A DNA stretch of 64,000 nt from Neopestalotiopsis rosae (lineage: Eukaryota; Ascomycota; Sordariomycetes; Amphisphaeriales; Sporocadaceae). The notes below the pieces were generated by a model. That model ran no database searches, was not told where the DNA came from, and worked only from the letters and a program-made list of their open reading frames with translations. Location of the stretch: NCBI GenBank assembly GCA_023078685.1, contig JALGAS010000001.1, positions 7,130,001 through 7,194,000 on the forward strand, read 5' to 3'. Below are positions 43,440 to 54,954 of this stretch, piece after piece; the first letter of the stretch is position 1, and every line of letters starts with the position of its first letter. The translations under genes were made by a program, and so were the position numbers.

Positions 43440-44201
43440 TCAGCCATGAATATCACCGCCAATCGTCTCACGTAGCCTTGCTAAACGGCCATCAAGCCAA
43501 GCCTTCTGCCATGCGTCAACCTTTCCGCCGAGAATTGTGCAGCTGCCCGGTTCTAGCAGCAATGTCCCCCTTGCCACGATCGTGTCTTTCTTGAGCAATA
43601 TCTTCTCGCCAATGTTCAGCGTTCCCACGCCGATCCTATCGATACGCTTCAGCTCAAGCCCGTAGACTTTTTGCCCTTTACAGTCCTGCAAGACGAGCCG
43701 ATGCGTCGAGTTCTTGGGCGTCGCGCCTCCTGGACCCGGCGGACCACCAGCCCTCGTATTGGGCCCTGCAGGGATGACCTGTGTCGCTGCGCTGCTCACG
43801 CTTCCTCCCTCATCCTCGTCCTCGCCAGCGGTGGGCAGCCGGATGATCTCACGCCCGCGGGTCTGCTCGCCGCGCGCAATGGCCTCGAGCTCCTCGACCT
43901 GCTCCCACTTGCTCTTGGTAAGGTTGTCAATGTCGAGGACCTGTACCAGAACGTCCCGCGGCAGCCTGATTTCCTTGGTCTCCTGGTTCGTGACGTTGGG
44001 CGGCAGGGTCCCGGCCGAGGCGTCGAGAATTCCGGCGCCCGTAATGTCTGCGGCCATGAGACGGGCCTTGGCGGTTGCAGCAAGAGCTGGGAGAGGGGGC
44101 ATGGGACTTCGGTTGGGCAGCACGCCACGAATCCATGCCGCTGTAGGCGCTGGGAGCCCCTGACTCTGCAAATGAGAACGGACTTGCGATGCAACATCCA
44201 T
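43440..44201 (-). CDS. RMI1: RecQ-mediated genome instability protein 1 homologue
   Basis: An intronless 253-aa frame runs from ATG 44201 to TGA 43440. The N-terminal helical part (VRSHLQSQGLPAPTAAWIRGVL) leads into a split OB-fold. The first half is around ITGAGILDAS to LPRDVLVQVLDIDNLTKSKWEQVEELEA. After an acidic, Gly/Pro-rich insert, the second half runs from HRLVLQDCKGQKVYGLELKRI to LLEPGSCTILGGKVDAWQKAWLDGRL. Rmi1 partners Sgs1/BLM helicase and topoisomerase III to dissolve double Holliday junctions, and acts in the nucleus. The insert between strands is longer than in yeast Rmi1, as in other filamentous fungi. Confidence 0.87.
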   Translation of the reverse strand: MDVASQVRSHLQSQGLPAPTAAWIRGVLPNRSPMPPLPALAATAKARLMAADITGAGILDASAGTLPPNVTNQETKEIRLPRDVLVQVLDIDNLTKSKWEQVEELEAIARGEQTRGREIIRLPTAGEDEDEGGSVSSAATQVIPAGPNTRAGGPPGPGGATPKNSTHRLVLQDCKGQKVYGLELKRIDRIGVGTLNIGEKILLKKDTIVARGTLLLEPGSCTILGGKVDAWQKAWLDGRLARLRETIGGDIHG

Positions 44202-44807
44202 CTTGTGTTTTGTGGTGGCCGTTTGAAATTCCTTGCTGCTCAACTAGCTCATCATACTTGTCAGGATGTCGAATGACATGCTGATAACATCGATGAGGCA
44301 AATGGAATTTCAATAAAGAAGAACGCGCATGATTTCCAATTTTTGTGAGAATTGGGATATCAATATATTGTCTACTGACTGCTTAAAATATGTGACCATG
44401 GCCATTGCAAATGTGCTTTATGTGCAGCTATAGAGGTTAGGTAATAGTGCATTGATTCAGGGACAAAGTAATGCACTGTATTGTATTGTCAATCCAGGGG
44501 CTCGCTGGATCAGACGCCACAGTGGCTTCCCTCACAGTGCCCAAATGTCCAGGACGGCGGCTGGGGTGTTAGCTCTTGCAAGCACTAAGTACCTTAGCTA
44601 CATCTTACAGCACAGGGGTCTCGTCAGCATAGCATGCCGCAGCTAGCTGTTCCCTAGCATACCTACATACCAAGCTGTCACTTCTATTCGAGACATCGTG
44701 AGCTTCCAAACCTCCTTTTGCGACACCGCACAAGCTGCTGCTCATTGAATTGACTCAGCAGAACTCTCTAAGGATCTTGGTCTCGATACAGTGCAGCTTT
44801 CACGAGA
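44202..44807. other. Divergent promoter RMI1/VPS51
   Basis: 606 bp between two divergently transcribed conserved genes, containing both promoters. No gene or clear TATA box. Confidence 0.55.
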
Positions 44808-45747
44808 ATGTCCACAATAGCCTCTCCGCGCGAGCCACCGCGCCGCCTGCCGTCTCAAAGCCTCGTTACACCTACATCTTCCACGCGGCCCTCCCTCGAC
44901 GTACCACGCTCGGCAACCACGTCGCCCAACCCCAACAGCACGCCCACCAGCACCCTCCCAAACCCCGCCAAGCGCAACCGAGCTGCCCTGCGAGAATATT
45001 ATAACCTGCGAAACAAGACTGCGACCCCCAGTGTAGAGGTCACCGACGAGTTGGGCGAGAACCATGAGGCTTCCGAGGTGCCGCCGTCCGAGGTGGACAA
45101 GGAGGGTTTCGATGCCGAGGCGTTTGTGAAGGAGAAGATTGAAGGATCCGGGATGCAGGAGATCCTCAAGCTATACACGAGGACTTTGAGCGAGATTAGG
45201 GCATTGGATGCCGAGAAGAAGGCATTGGTCTACGACAATTACAGCAAACTGATCTCGGCTACGGAAACGATACGCAAGGTATGTGAAAACCAAGGGGATT
45301 TAGGCTGAGGGCGTTATAAGCATTGCTGACTTGTTGCAGATGCGCGCAAACATGGATCCTCTGAATCCAATGGCATCTACACTAGATCCTGCGATTGCGC
45401 AGATTTACTCTCAAGCATCAGCCATCAGGAATACACTGCGAGAGGCTGTGCCTGAATCTACACCGTCACAAGTTGAAGCTCAAGAGCAGATGAAGAGAAG
45501 ACAACGAACCAAGCAGCTAGCTTTGGAGGTTCTGGGCACACCAGACAAGCTTCGCAACCTGGTCAACGATGGCCGGATGGAAGACGCCAGGCAAGCGTGG
45601 AAATTGCCACGGAAGCTTTTGCAAGAATGGAAAGAGCAGGGAGTTGGAGGTAAGGATGTAGATGCATGCATTGAGGATGGCGATGCTGCCCTACGGGGAG
45701 AACCGGGCCGGTTCAACTGGCGAGCTGCAAAGACTGATGGCGATTGA
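44808..45747 (+). CDS. VPS51: GARP complex subunit Vps51 (Vps51/Vps67 family)
   Basis: Exon 1 (44808-45278) and exon 2 (45340-45747) flank a 61-bp intron (GTATGT...TTGCAG) and give 292 aa. After a Ser/Pro-rich start, the family landmark RAALREYYNLRNK is followed by the conserved Vps51 segment: FDAEAFVKEKI, then LKLYTRTLSEIRALDAEKKALVYDNYSKLISATETIRKMRANMDPL. That segment is a coiled coil that contacts the SNARE Tlg1 in yeast. Vps51 belongs to the GARP tether for endosome-to-Golgi traffic. It is shorter than metazoan VPS51 but normal for ascomycetes. It is convergent with NIF3, only about 100 bp apart. Confidence 0.87.
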
Positions 45748-45849
45748 TTCAACGTCAAACTATGAATGGGGCTAGGCAATACCTGGCATATCTTTATTAC
45801 CGTCCCAACGGGGATGGGGATATAAGCGTCGAAGTTGCAAAGTTCTGCT

Positions 45850-46925
45850 TTACAGCTCAGAGATATCGATAGTCTCGAAAGGGTCGCGATCCTTTTCGCT
45901 CACCAGCACGGTGTACTGCGCCTGTCCAGACTCCTTCAGTTGTTGCTCTAGCTTGGGCTTAAGACGCTGTGTTAGGTACTGTCGTTCCGAATTGCTGTGG
46001 AACACTGTGACCACAATCTGGCCTGATTGAGTATGGTACAGAGCATCATGGTGGCTCATTTCTCCGGTCACAAGAAGCTTTGCGTCGCAGCCTTTGAGGA
46101 TGTCTGATCCAGACCCTGCGCAGACAGCGATCTTGGGGATGACTTCGTTCTCTGAAATAGTGCTACCAGCTGGCAAGGCAATAGAGATATATCTCTGACC
46201 GCCCAATCCAGCAGAGAGATTTTTGAGGAGGGTGGGCAGGGGCAATGGCTTGTCAAGAGAGACACTCCTACCATAGCCCGCACCCTCGTGTCCGTCAGGC
46301 AGAGGTCGAGAGATGGGTTGAAGGACAGCAGACTTGACCTTGGACTGGCCGTTTACTACAATGTCGCAGAGCCAATCATTGAGCCCACCGTGGGCAGCAT
46401 CAACGGCTGTATGGGGGCAGTATACTGCAACACCAGCGGCAATGAGACGGAGGAGGGACGATTCCATGGGAACCGCGTTGGTCAGGGACTTCAACCCTCT
46501 GAAGATGACCGGGTCTGGAGAAGGTGTAAGTGAGCGGTCTGTCACAAGGTAGTCTGGCAATTTGGCAACATACGATAGCTTACTATAACACTGGCCTTGA
46601 CGCGTAGAGCCTCATCAACGACAGCCGCAGATAGGTCGTTGGTCAGCAAAACCACATTCTCAGTCTGAGCAGTGAGGCGCGCATCCTGAGCTTGGTCAAG
46701 TAAGACTGGCCGAATATCAGAACTACTTCAACTCATGAACTCGGTGACACTATCAACCTACGTCCTGTGTTGTCCCATGCACTATCAGCCAATGCCTTTG
46801 GATACCTAATTCCTTGTAAGCCAAACGTTCGTCCACGTGCAAAGGTGTTACAACGATTCATACAATTTGTTGATTGCTTCAATGACCGCGCTGGTGAAAG
46901 CTGGCTTTGGGGTGTCTGTAGCCAT
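45850..46925 (-). CDS. NIF3: NIF3-like protein (GTP cyclohydrolase I type 2 homologue)
   Basis: Four exons: 46925-46864, 46805-46762, 46705-46574 and 46514-45850, giving 300 aa. Exon 2 has only 44 nt and encodes YPKALADSAWDNTG, the conserved WDNxG motif. Exon 3 gives LTNDLSAAVVDEAL, and the next junction creates SYHPVIFRGLKSL, with a metal-binding His. Further metal ligands are in YCPHTAVDAAHGGLNDWL, and the C-terminal GEMSHHDAL and HSNSERQYL complete the dinuclear centre. NIF3 proteins are widely conserved, form ring hexamers and bind two metal ions. The biochemical role in fungi is not settled. All three introns are short and have standard signals. Confidence 0.88.
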
Positions 46926-47579
46926 GGTCGTTTGTGTTCTGCTGTGGAAGAAGAGCTCCGGATGCTGCTGCAAGTATAAAGCTCGAGGTGCAGAGACCAC
47001 AGGGTTTGGTGAAGGTCGTTTCTTCAGGGAAGCAGAAATTCGGAAGCTAGTACGCTGTAGTGGACGCGCACAAAACATTCCACCAAGGCGTTTTGAGATG
47101 ATTTGGATAGCAAATCCAGGTCGATTCCAGGTGAGCGTCTTGTTTTGACACAATGGAAAATTGAATTGGCTGGATATGCAGAATATGTAGAACTCGGAGC
47201 AGAGCTTGAGATCTTGAGTTTCAGCCTCCCGCGGTTGCAGTCATGCAAGGTAATGTAATGTACGTCCACTATTCCCTATGTAGGCCGTGGAGCTGCATAT
47301 TAATTAGCTGGCAAAGGCTGGCTGCTGGCACTCCAGCCACAGCTTCAAGCGCCTAAAGACCCCACTGCTCCCCTCCCTGGTCATGTCAAGCCTGGCGAGC
47401 GCGGGGCATTTCGAGTCACCGTCACCGTCACCCTACTAGTACCAAGTATGGAGGGGCAATTGGTTTACATTATTACTTGACGGCATTTCATCATAGGCCG
47501 CAAATCGCAGTTACTGATTGACGTCTGGAGAACTTCTGCCACAACTAGACCCCCAAAACACGCCCAGTATCTCATCACC
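46926..47579. other. Divergent promoter NIF3/BOL2
   Basis: Between the minus-strand NIF3 and plus-strand BOL2 genes. Short frames only. Confidence 0.5.
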
Positions 47580-48062
47580 ATGGCAGAATCGACGATAACT
47601 GAGGCCTCGCTGCGTAGCGCCATCGCCGAGAGATTGAACGCTGTCCATGTCGAGGTCACAGATATGTCTGGTGAGTTTACCCTCGACCAGCTTTTTTCCC
47701 TCCCTTCTCGTACTCTTATCATGCGACAACCGCATCAATGCCTCGGCGCGGACCCGATTACAAATATGACAAACCACGACGGCGCAATTGTAAACACACA
47801 CTGACTGGCAAGTTTTACAGGTGGCTGTGGCCAATCCTTTACCTCGCTCATCGTATCACCTCAATTCGCCGGCCTAAACTCCCTGAAGCGGCACCGGGCC
47901 GTCAACGCCGCGCTCAAGCAGGAGATTGCCGCCATACACGCCTGGAGCGCCAAGTGCCAAACACCCGAGGAGTGGGAAAAGGACAGGGCAAAGAACGGCA
48001 CAGAGGCAAAGCCGCCAATGGACGGGACGGTTGGGGGACAGGTACAGGGAACAAATGCATAA
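47580..48062 (+). CDS. BOL2: BolA-like protein, BOL2/FRA2 type
   Basis: Exon 1 (47580-47670) and exon 2 (47821-48062) flank a 150-bp intron, giving 110 aa. The junction creates VTDMSGGCGQSF, the BolA loop with the invariant Cys. It is followed by VSPQFAGLNSLKRHRAVNAALKQEIAAIHAWSAKCQTPEEW, which holds the conserved RHR and the C-terminal His (IHAWS). That His and the Cys are the iron-sulfur ligands in Grx-BolA complexes. The close match to yeast Fra2 (GCGQSF, RAVN, IHA, CxTxEEW) places it in the cytosolic/nuclear BOL2 group, which works with monothiol glutaredoxins in iron sensing, rather than with mitochondrial BOL1 or BOL3. No presequence is visible, in agreement. Confidence 0.9.
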
Positions 48063-48404
48063 TGCAAAGGGGCCGCGAGGATCACAAAAAAGAAATTCAA
48101 AACATACCTACGCATCGAACCAACGTCGGAACCTATTCCCCAGACCAGACTCGGCCGAGTGAGACCCTGTTGGGTTCTTGACCATATGCGCCAGAGGAGA
48201 ACCGATCAACCTGGATATAGAGCTGGGGACCGTTCATATGACGTGAAGCGCAATATTTGCTGCGTGGTTGGTCAGAGCTAGATGAACAGTTGGATCGACA
48301 TATTGATCTTGGACTATCTCAGTCAGATACGAATTAAATGAAACAAGAATCAATGACCCCAACTCCTTGGGAGAGTCTGATGTGCAGCAGCAATTTCTCA
48401 TGTT
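48063..48404. other. Intergenic between convergent genes
   Basis: 3' ends of BOL2 and the tautomerase gene. Nothing else seen. Confidence 0.5.
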
Positions 48405-49036
48405 TTACTTGAACTCGTCCCTCGTCTCGAGCTCCTCGACCAGGTCGGCAAAGTCTTCATCCCCGCCATCCGCCTTTTCTCGAAACGCCGCTATGTTGTC
48501 CCTCGCCCACTGCGCATCCTGGCCGGCGGGCGGCACGGCGAAGCCAGCCTCCCAGGCCGCGGTGATGTCGCCGAGGACGAAGACGGCCCGCAGCTCCTGG
48601 TCCGGGGGCGGCTTGGTCGGGTGGCCCGGGTGCACGATGCTGGACCAGGCGACGTGGACGTCGTTGCAGAGCTGATCAAAGTCCCGCTGCGTGCGCGCGG
48701 CAGAGGTGCGCACGTGAGCGGTGATGCGGTTGGAGGCGCGCTTAGGTGAAATCAGACGTTGCTCATTTTTTCTGGGCGGGAAATAAGAGTAGGGTATAGC
48801 TCGATAAAGCCAGATTGAGGTGGGATTATTATTATGGAGAAGGCTGTTGTTGTTAGTCCACGTACCGGTCTACCAGCAACATAAGTTTCCTGCTTTGTTG
48901 CATCGGTAATCTTGACATTGACGAATAACCTGGGTGTCGTGAATTTGTTGCTATGAATGTCCGTGATGGCCACTGCCAGGGCATCCTTCTGCTCCAGTGT
49001 GAGGGGAGCAATATGTTCTATCTCGTACATGGGCAT
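48405..49036 (-). CDS. Tautomerase (cis-CaaD-like, MIF superfamily)
   Basis: Exon 1 (49036-48866) and exon 2 (48740-48405) flank a 125-bp intron in phase 0, giving 168 aa. The chain starts MPMYEIEH. Removal of Met would expose Pro1 (actually the residue after the initiator), the catalytic base in this superfamily. Conserved pieces are LAVAITDIHSNKFTTPRLFVNVKITD and, across the junction, YVAGRPRASNRITAHVRT, with Arg residues that bind the carboxylate. The C-terminal LRAVFVLGDITAAWEAGFAVPPAG is typical of the fungal 150-170 aa group related to cis-3-chloroacrylic acid dehalogenase. The natural substrate is unknown. Cytosolic. Confidence 0.85.
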
Positions 49037-49592
49037 TGTGGATAGATGGTTTAATTAATCATGATTCGATGACCAAGTACTGAAAATATGTTGTACAGGT
49101 ATAGATGAATATTAAATGCAGTAATAAGCCAAATTGTAAGTCGCGACATTATCTATAATTCTTCCGTTTTTCTCCAATTATATATATAGATTTCAAGACT
49201 GGCTTGACGTTGTGCTGATAAATGCCGGATGACGTCCTTCCATGTACTTTTCGGAAGGGTGTGGCCATCGTCATACCTCCGGATTTGACGGCGATGTGGG
49301 GTAAGAACCGGCAGACCGAGGTCGGAGATGGTCATATTAGTGATCTGGGTGGTTTCTTGTATTACTCCAATCACTTTGAAAGGTCACATTAAGACATCAT
49401 GGTGAATATTTAAATCATTTATTTCTTATTCTTTGTGGGTATAGAATTGTTCGGCTGGTAAAGCGTAACTTCGTATAAATTTCCAACATCCGTCATGCCT
49501 GCATCGAGGAGCAGAGCTTTGATGTGTTGCCCTTGCTTGTAACCTAGTCGTCGTGATGACAGGTCTGATTATGTCGGATGGTTTCAGTTGAC
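49037..49592. other. Intergenic, no gene recognised
   Basis: Tautomerase promoter and the 3' region of the Gly/His-rich gene (same strand). AT-rich at 49040-49190. Confidence 0.5.
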
Positions 49593-49981
49593 TTAGAAAC
49601 CGGGGCCACCGTGGGGGCCACCACCGCCGTGAGGACCTCCGTGTCCACCGGGGCCACCGGGACCACCACCACCGTGAGGGCCTCCGTGACCACCCTGGCC
49701 ACCGGGGCCACCGGGGCCTCCAGGACCTCCGGGACCGCCCTGACCTCCGTGGGGACCACCCTGGCCGCTGCAAGTCTCTGAGTTAGTATCGCTGGAATAT
49801 ATTCAAAAATGATGAGTGATGCTTACCCGCCGTGGGGACCGCCGCCGTGAGGGCCGTTACCGCCGTGAGGGCCAGGTCCACCGGGGCCGCCGGGACCGCC
49901 GTGCTCGCCGCCGTGCTGGGGTTGGTGTCCTCCGTGCATCTTTTCTGAAATCTTGTGTTCGATCTTGTTGATAATACCCAT
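49593..49981 (-). CDS. Gly/His/Pro-rich low-complexity small protein
   Basis: Exon 1 (49981-49827) and exon 2 (49767-49593) flank a 59-bp intron (GTAAGC...TTGCAG), giving 109 aa. A short amphipathic start, MGIINKIEHKISEKMHGGHQ, resembles that of small fungal stress proteins (CipC/CsbD-like starts). After it the chain consists only of G, P, H and a few Q, N and E, in repeats such as GGPHGG and GGPGGPGG. Splicing keeps the repeat in phase, which supports the model. Other reading frames of this DNA look Ser/Arg- or Val/Thr-rich and are composition artefacts. The dense His suggests metal binding or a phase-separating role. No characterised homologue recognised. Confidence 0.72.
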
Positions 49982-51555
49982 TGTATGTTGAGAGGAAAGA
50001 GGAAACTTTGGACTGGATTGGAAGGGGTTTAAGTATTGATGTTTTGGATTATGTATGAATGATTAATTGGCCCCTGAGGTGGTGACATTCACCGCTTTTA
50101 TGTGATTAAGCTCTGCTCTCGCAGGAGGCCGCCATGCTGCCACGACTCACTACTACAGTACATAGTATGAACTGCTCAGCCCGTCGACCAACTTGAGACC
50201 CTGATGAATGAGGCTATCCGTGTGACGTCGGGGAACAGTCGGACGCGTGGCTTGTGGAGTATACTAGGCCTAGCGCAGGAACCTCTACCATACTCAGCTC
50301 CAGAATAGGGAGCCTCTTCAGACTTGTCTGGAACTTCGGCACTGCATCGTGCCCTCACCATTGATCTGATTGAGTTAATATTAGAAAGCGGCCATGGAGA
50401 TCATGCGATGCTCCCGCTTCAGCTCAAGGGACCAGCCCATTCCAGTTGGCAATTCGTGACGCAGCAGGTGGACCTTGGGAGACGTATTCAAATGTGCTGG
50501 CTTCCGCCACAGCGGCCTCCCAACGTCATTGAGAAGAACGATAGGAGATTGACGAGAGTTGGTAACATAGCGATAGCCATTACAGTTACTTTGGCATTCT
50601 ACCTATCACATTGATGAGGGGTTTCGGTGAGAACGAAGCTGTCACGACGCCGTTGCAGCGAGTCAAATGCTTGGCCGGCAGCTGGAACTATTCAATACTA
50701 AAAGTCTTGGCAGCAATGCCCGCATTGTGCCGTTATTCCGCGTTTACGCAAGAGTACTTGTGTCTGCCGCCATAACCACGACAACTGGAGTTCTTGTCGA
50801 GCATCTTCCAGAATAGTCAATGCTGACGATGGAGCAGTTGCTGGCATGTTCCAGGCGGTTCATGCGTTTGCGAGTTCCAAACCCTCTGCTCTCTAACTGT
50901 GTCGTCAGCAGTATGTCAATAGAACCCATTCCTGTCCAACTGCCAAGGACAGCATATCTCGAAAGCTGATGACAAAGTATCACAAGAAATGACTCAACAA
51001 GAAGCTGCGATTGAATTTGGGGTCGTTATGGTCAACATGCATTTCTGTTATCAGGCTTGAGCTAAAATGACAGCCTATAATAATGCCAACATCTGCAATT
51101 CTAGGCCACGGGCACTTTGCGGCTCAAGTGTTGGTTTGCTGTCCTAGTAGGCCGAACTATAGTTTACTAGCCAGCTATTTGGCATCAGGGTCCAGTCACT
51201 TTCAAAGGGACCATTGTGCCTCGCCAGCTATTACAAGTCTTTTGCGACTCTGTGATAGACTTACTAGCAATAGTCCAACAGGAGTCATGTGAGCGATGGG
51301 TCTTCGGAACACTCTTCTGCCCACATACCGTTGGGGCTTTATAGCCGATAGGCCCTGAAGTCTCCTGCGGGGAATGAGTAAGTAGTGTACATATTCCTAG
51401 GTACCAAGGAACGTACTACGTAGAATGGATATGAATATTTGTCGAAGGTTACTCGGATGTTTATGCATTTCAGTTGAAGCATAAGCTTGATGGTATGCTT
51501 CGATATTGCTCAACAATGCAACGAGTTCATGCAAGGGGAAAGTGACTTGACTCTT
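49982..51555. other. Intergenic, no gene recognised
   Basis: 1.6 kb. All frames are below 100 codons and without family signal. It includes the promoter of the Gly/His-rich gene. Confidence 0.55.
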
Positions 51556-52273
51556 TCACTCCCGCGGGGTATTCTTTGCATCCCCATGCTCGGACTCGCC
51601 TTCTTTGTACTTTTGCACTTCTGGAGGCATCAGAAGCATTTCGATTCGCCGCAGTTGAACCTCCAAGACCGTTGTTCCCTCCGGTAATTGCCTTGATTTA
51701 AGCTTGTCCCTCTCTACGTCAAAGTAGAGGGACCAGAAGATTCCTTCTTGGACAGCTAGAAACCCTTCCCACCCTGCAAAAACAAGACGCCGGTCCTGTC
51801 TTGTGCAGTCGAAGGGTCCGGAGTAATTGGCTTCAGCATATGGCCTCGTGCCAAACTTGACCTCGTAGGTATTTCGGTCGACGTAGATCCAGTTCATTAT
51901 CGGAGGGTCGTCGCAGATCGTCGAGACCAGCCCTTCATACGGAGCATCGGGGAAGGCAAGATAATAACCGGTGAACGGGTGACCAAATGGTAGATTGGGA
52001 TCCGTACCGGTATCCACATAGAGCTGTTGATTTCCATGATCAGAACATTGAAGCAAGACCCTGGTAACTCATGGGAAGAGTACAGACCTTGTCGCCAGAC
52101 AATACTATATTCCTTCCCTCTAGGGTGCGGCCATAGTCAGATGACTTCGTACAATGAATCTGTAGGTTGTTTTTTCGACCTCGGTGCTCGTCCCTTCTGG
52201 CACGCGATTGTGTCTGACGAATCGCTTCGACTGCCCCAAAAGCTCCAATACCAGCGACAAGAAAGGTAGCCAT
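51556..52273 (-). CDS. Conserved fungal protein of unknown function
   Basis: Exon 1 (52273-52088) and exon 2 (52023-51556) flank a 64-bp intron (GTCTGT...CAACAG), phase 0, giving 217 aa. After a short hydrophobic start (MATFLVAGIGAFGAVEAIRQ) comes a region common in Sordariomycetes: HPFTGYYLAFP, GLVSTICDDPPIMNWIYVD, NTYEVKFGTRPYA, then GPFDCTRQDRRLVFAGWEGFLAV and the C-terminal TTVLEVQLRR. The many aromatic and Asp residues suggest a folded beta domain. No catalytic motif can be named. The initial hydrophobic stretch could be a signal anchor but is weak. The GTCTGT donor is unusual but the junction preserves the family motif. Confidence 0.75.
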
Positions 52274-53722
52274 GTAGTCAAATTCGTCCCCTGATCGTTC
52301 AGAAAGGTGCAGTCACAGTTGACTTCAACAGCCGCGGTTAACGTCGCAGCTCACGGAACGATCCGTCCCAGAGCTTACAATACTCGACGAGTGTAGAACC
52401 AGTGGTCGATTAGTTATTTCCAAAAGGATCGCTTTCCTCAACGTTGCCATGTGCGAAGGTTGCCTGTATTTGTAAAATGTCGCGCAGGCACAAGAGTTAC
52501 CACTGAAATTCTCTTGCATGCTTCCGCTTTGGGAACTCGAAGTCCAAGCACTTCCCAGCAATTCAAGAACAACAACCTCTAAGTTGGCGCTATGGACGCT
52601 GACTGCAGTTGTCCAACTCTACTCCTGCGCGCATACGTCAGGACGAACTCAATGTCGCAGCTGCTGTTGAGCTGGTACCAACATGCGAATGTTACATTTG
52701 TGCTGCATCGCTTGTTGCACCTCGGATTCTCTTATTTAAAATGTGAAGCAATTCATGCGGATTCCCGGGGAACTATGTACCAGGAAGCGTGTTCAGATCC
52801 TCTGCAATGGTCGAGTTCCGTCTGGCCTGCCTACGATGCCGTCATTGGTGACTTGTGGAGCTATAATCAGCTCCCGAGAACCAATACAGTATATAAATTT
52901 CCCCGCAGATTAGGACGATGGAAATAGCACAAGGTTCGCGGCACCTGCGGATCTGCGCGTCCCCGCCCGCAGCGACTAAGCACCTTAAGCACGAGTTATA
53001 TGTGTAGTAGAACTTTTTGAAATCTTCGATGACTCGTCGAATGAAAAAGACTGTTTACTTACATCAATAGTAATGGAACAGAACATGCAGCGCCTGTGTC
53101 CTGTTCTAGCCTGGGGAAGCATACGAGGCGCTTCAAGTCAGGAGTCATGCTTTCTCAGTGATTTGAGTTTTGTAATTATATCACGCGACCGATTTCAAAG
53201 GTCCGAGAGCTGCTCAAGATCGGGCAAAGATACAGCGTAATTTCTTGAAATTATACATGCGCAATTCGATTGTCAATCCTACCGTGACACAATGTTACTG
53301 TGACTAGCAGCACTCCGTGATCAGTGCTACGGTGACGGAATATTCTTGTGTGACGATATTCCCGGGGAGCTGTCGTCCATTACAGCGGAGCTGGTGGCAT
53401 CTAAATAGAGCCACAATTACTGATCAGAGTTATAGGGTCAAGCGTTATAAAACTATATCAACACGCGGCTTTGAGTATGATGGATAGTTTTACACACAAT
53501 AGGAAGTGAAATGACCCAAGCGGCCTGCATTAGTTCTTCATCGCTGACTGTAGCGGCATAGGAGCTGAAAGTCAAACAGACCAGCAGCAAGAGCCACCCG
53601 ATCTCCCTCAGGAGATATCAACAGGTCAGTATTCCCCAAGATCAGATCCCTCGTTCCCTGAGTTTTCGTGGAGCTCAAAATTCCGTCTTCCTTGAACAAT
53701 CAACCATTATCTGAAGCCTCAT
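52274..53722. other. Divergent intergenic region, no gene recognised
   Basis: 1.45 kb between two conserved unknown genes. Short frames only. Stretches around 52990-53300 are AT-rich. Confidence 0.55.
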
Positions 53723-54282
53723 ATGCCGAAGAAGAAAGCCAACAAGACATTCTCGAAAGATCCTACAGATCTATCCTCTGAACAACAGCCCCGCCAGTTT
53801 CCCGTCTCTCCGCCCAGATCACCCGAAGTAGTCGAAATGCCTTGGCCAGCGTATGTGTGAAACCCCCTCAAGCCTTGCTGCTGACGAGCCCGAGTGGACT
53901 GATCAATGATCGTAGCGTCCCTGCCAACCGCGATGGAGACTTGGGCGTCCACAGTAGTGACGATGAGCACAACGCCCCAGGCATGGAGAACGCCAGTGGG
54001 CTTCCCGTCTCTGCCAACACGTTGCCAAAGCCTGTTACTGCTGGAACAATTCAGGGCCCAGCAGGTAAGTAGTAGTGTTGCTCCCGAACAAGCCACGGAG
54101 TGGAAGATGCCGTTGACCCCTTGTACTAATGATCAAGAACAGGAAGTCTGCTAAAGGGCCCAGTCACTGCTGATGGAAAGCAAAAGGACCCTCTGATCTT
54201 GGTTGGAATTAAGCTTGACCTGGAGGCAGACATTCATGTCAATGTGAGAGTGAGGGGTGATGTTATGGTGGGCTTGTATTAG
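53723..54282 (+). CDS. Conserved fungal protein of unknown function, 138 aa
   Basis: Three exons, 53723-53850, 53916-54064 and 54143-54282, with clear splice signals (GTATGT...CGTAG, GTAAGT...AACAG) and consistent phase. The N-terminus is basic (MPKKKANKTFSK). The middle is disordered and rich in P, S and N. The last 45 residues form the conserved part: KDPLILVGIKLDLEADIHVN followed by VRVRGDVMVGLY, a beta-strand pair with alternating hydrophobic residues that is found at the end of many small fungal proteins. Function unknown. No signal peptide or membrane helix. The individual exons are short enough that none stands out without splicing. Confidence 0.75.
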
Positions 54283-54954
54283 AGTAGCTTCAGGTGTACC
54301 ACGTATCACGACTCACACTTCGTCGAGTCCCCTCTGGTAGTAATGAACGTACACACAAAAGGGAACTTTTTTCTACGGATAGCTACATAATCTCATTTCG
54401 CATTCAATCAGACTGGGCCAAAAAGACGGTTGGGCTAGGTTTTTTCACTCCAACATGCCCGTTGTGTAGAGTGCGGAATCAGAACTATCCAAAGTGCGTC
54501 GATGCTGATATCAAATGGACTCTTGCGCTTGTTGTGTCGACCGTGTGTCGTGATCGGTGCGGCTCCAAATCGACTTCAAATCAAATGTCATGGAAAATAG
54601 GCATTCGGTGAAAGGTTTTGTCGGATGGAAGTAGTGTCAACTCTATTGACCATGAATCATTACCTTGTACAACAAAGCATACAACACAGAACCATTACTT
54701 CGGAAAAAAACAAGGCAAGTTGGGTCAATTGGTGCAGTCGAAAGAGTAGATCAAAAAGTATGGAGTCTTCAAATGATTTATTAATCTGAGAGGTTGGGCT
54801 ACAGTCATCCTCGACATATGTCGGCTCAAGCAATCTCTATGCACCGTCGACCTTCCGAGGTTGTTTATTCTCTTGTTTTCAATTAGTTTTTATTTTTATT
54901 TTTTTGATCATTATCATCTCGTCGTGTGGATCTGTCCTAGACTATTCTCCCTTC
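54283..54954. other. Intergenic between convergent genes
   Basis: 3' regions. A T-rich run (54870-54905) lies downstream of the transcription-factor stop codon on the minus strand. No gene. Confidence 0.5.

Noticed and set aside
43671..44276. 201-codon plus-strand frame opposite RMI1
   Set aside because: Composition artefact; the minus strand has the full RMI1 OB-fold.
49426..49773. Arg/Trp- and Ser-rich frames over the glycine-rich gene
   Set aside because: Out-of-frame readings of the GGPHGG repeat; the in-phase spliced frame explains the sequence.
53842..54154. Unspliced plus-strand frames in the 138-aa gene
   Set aside because: Splicing at standard signals gives the conserved LILVGIKLDLEAD ending; the unspliced frames do not.
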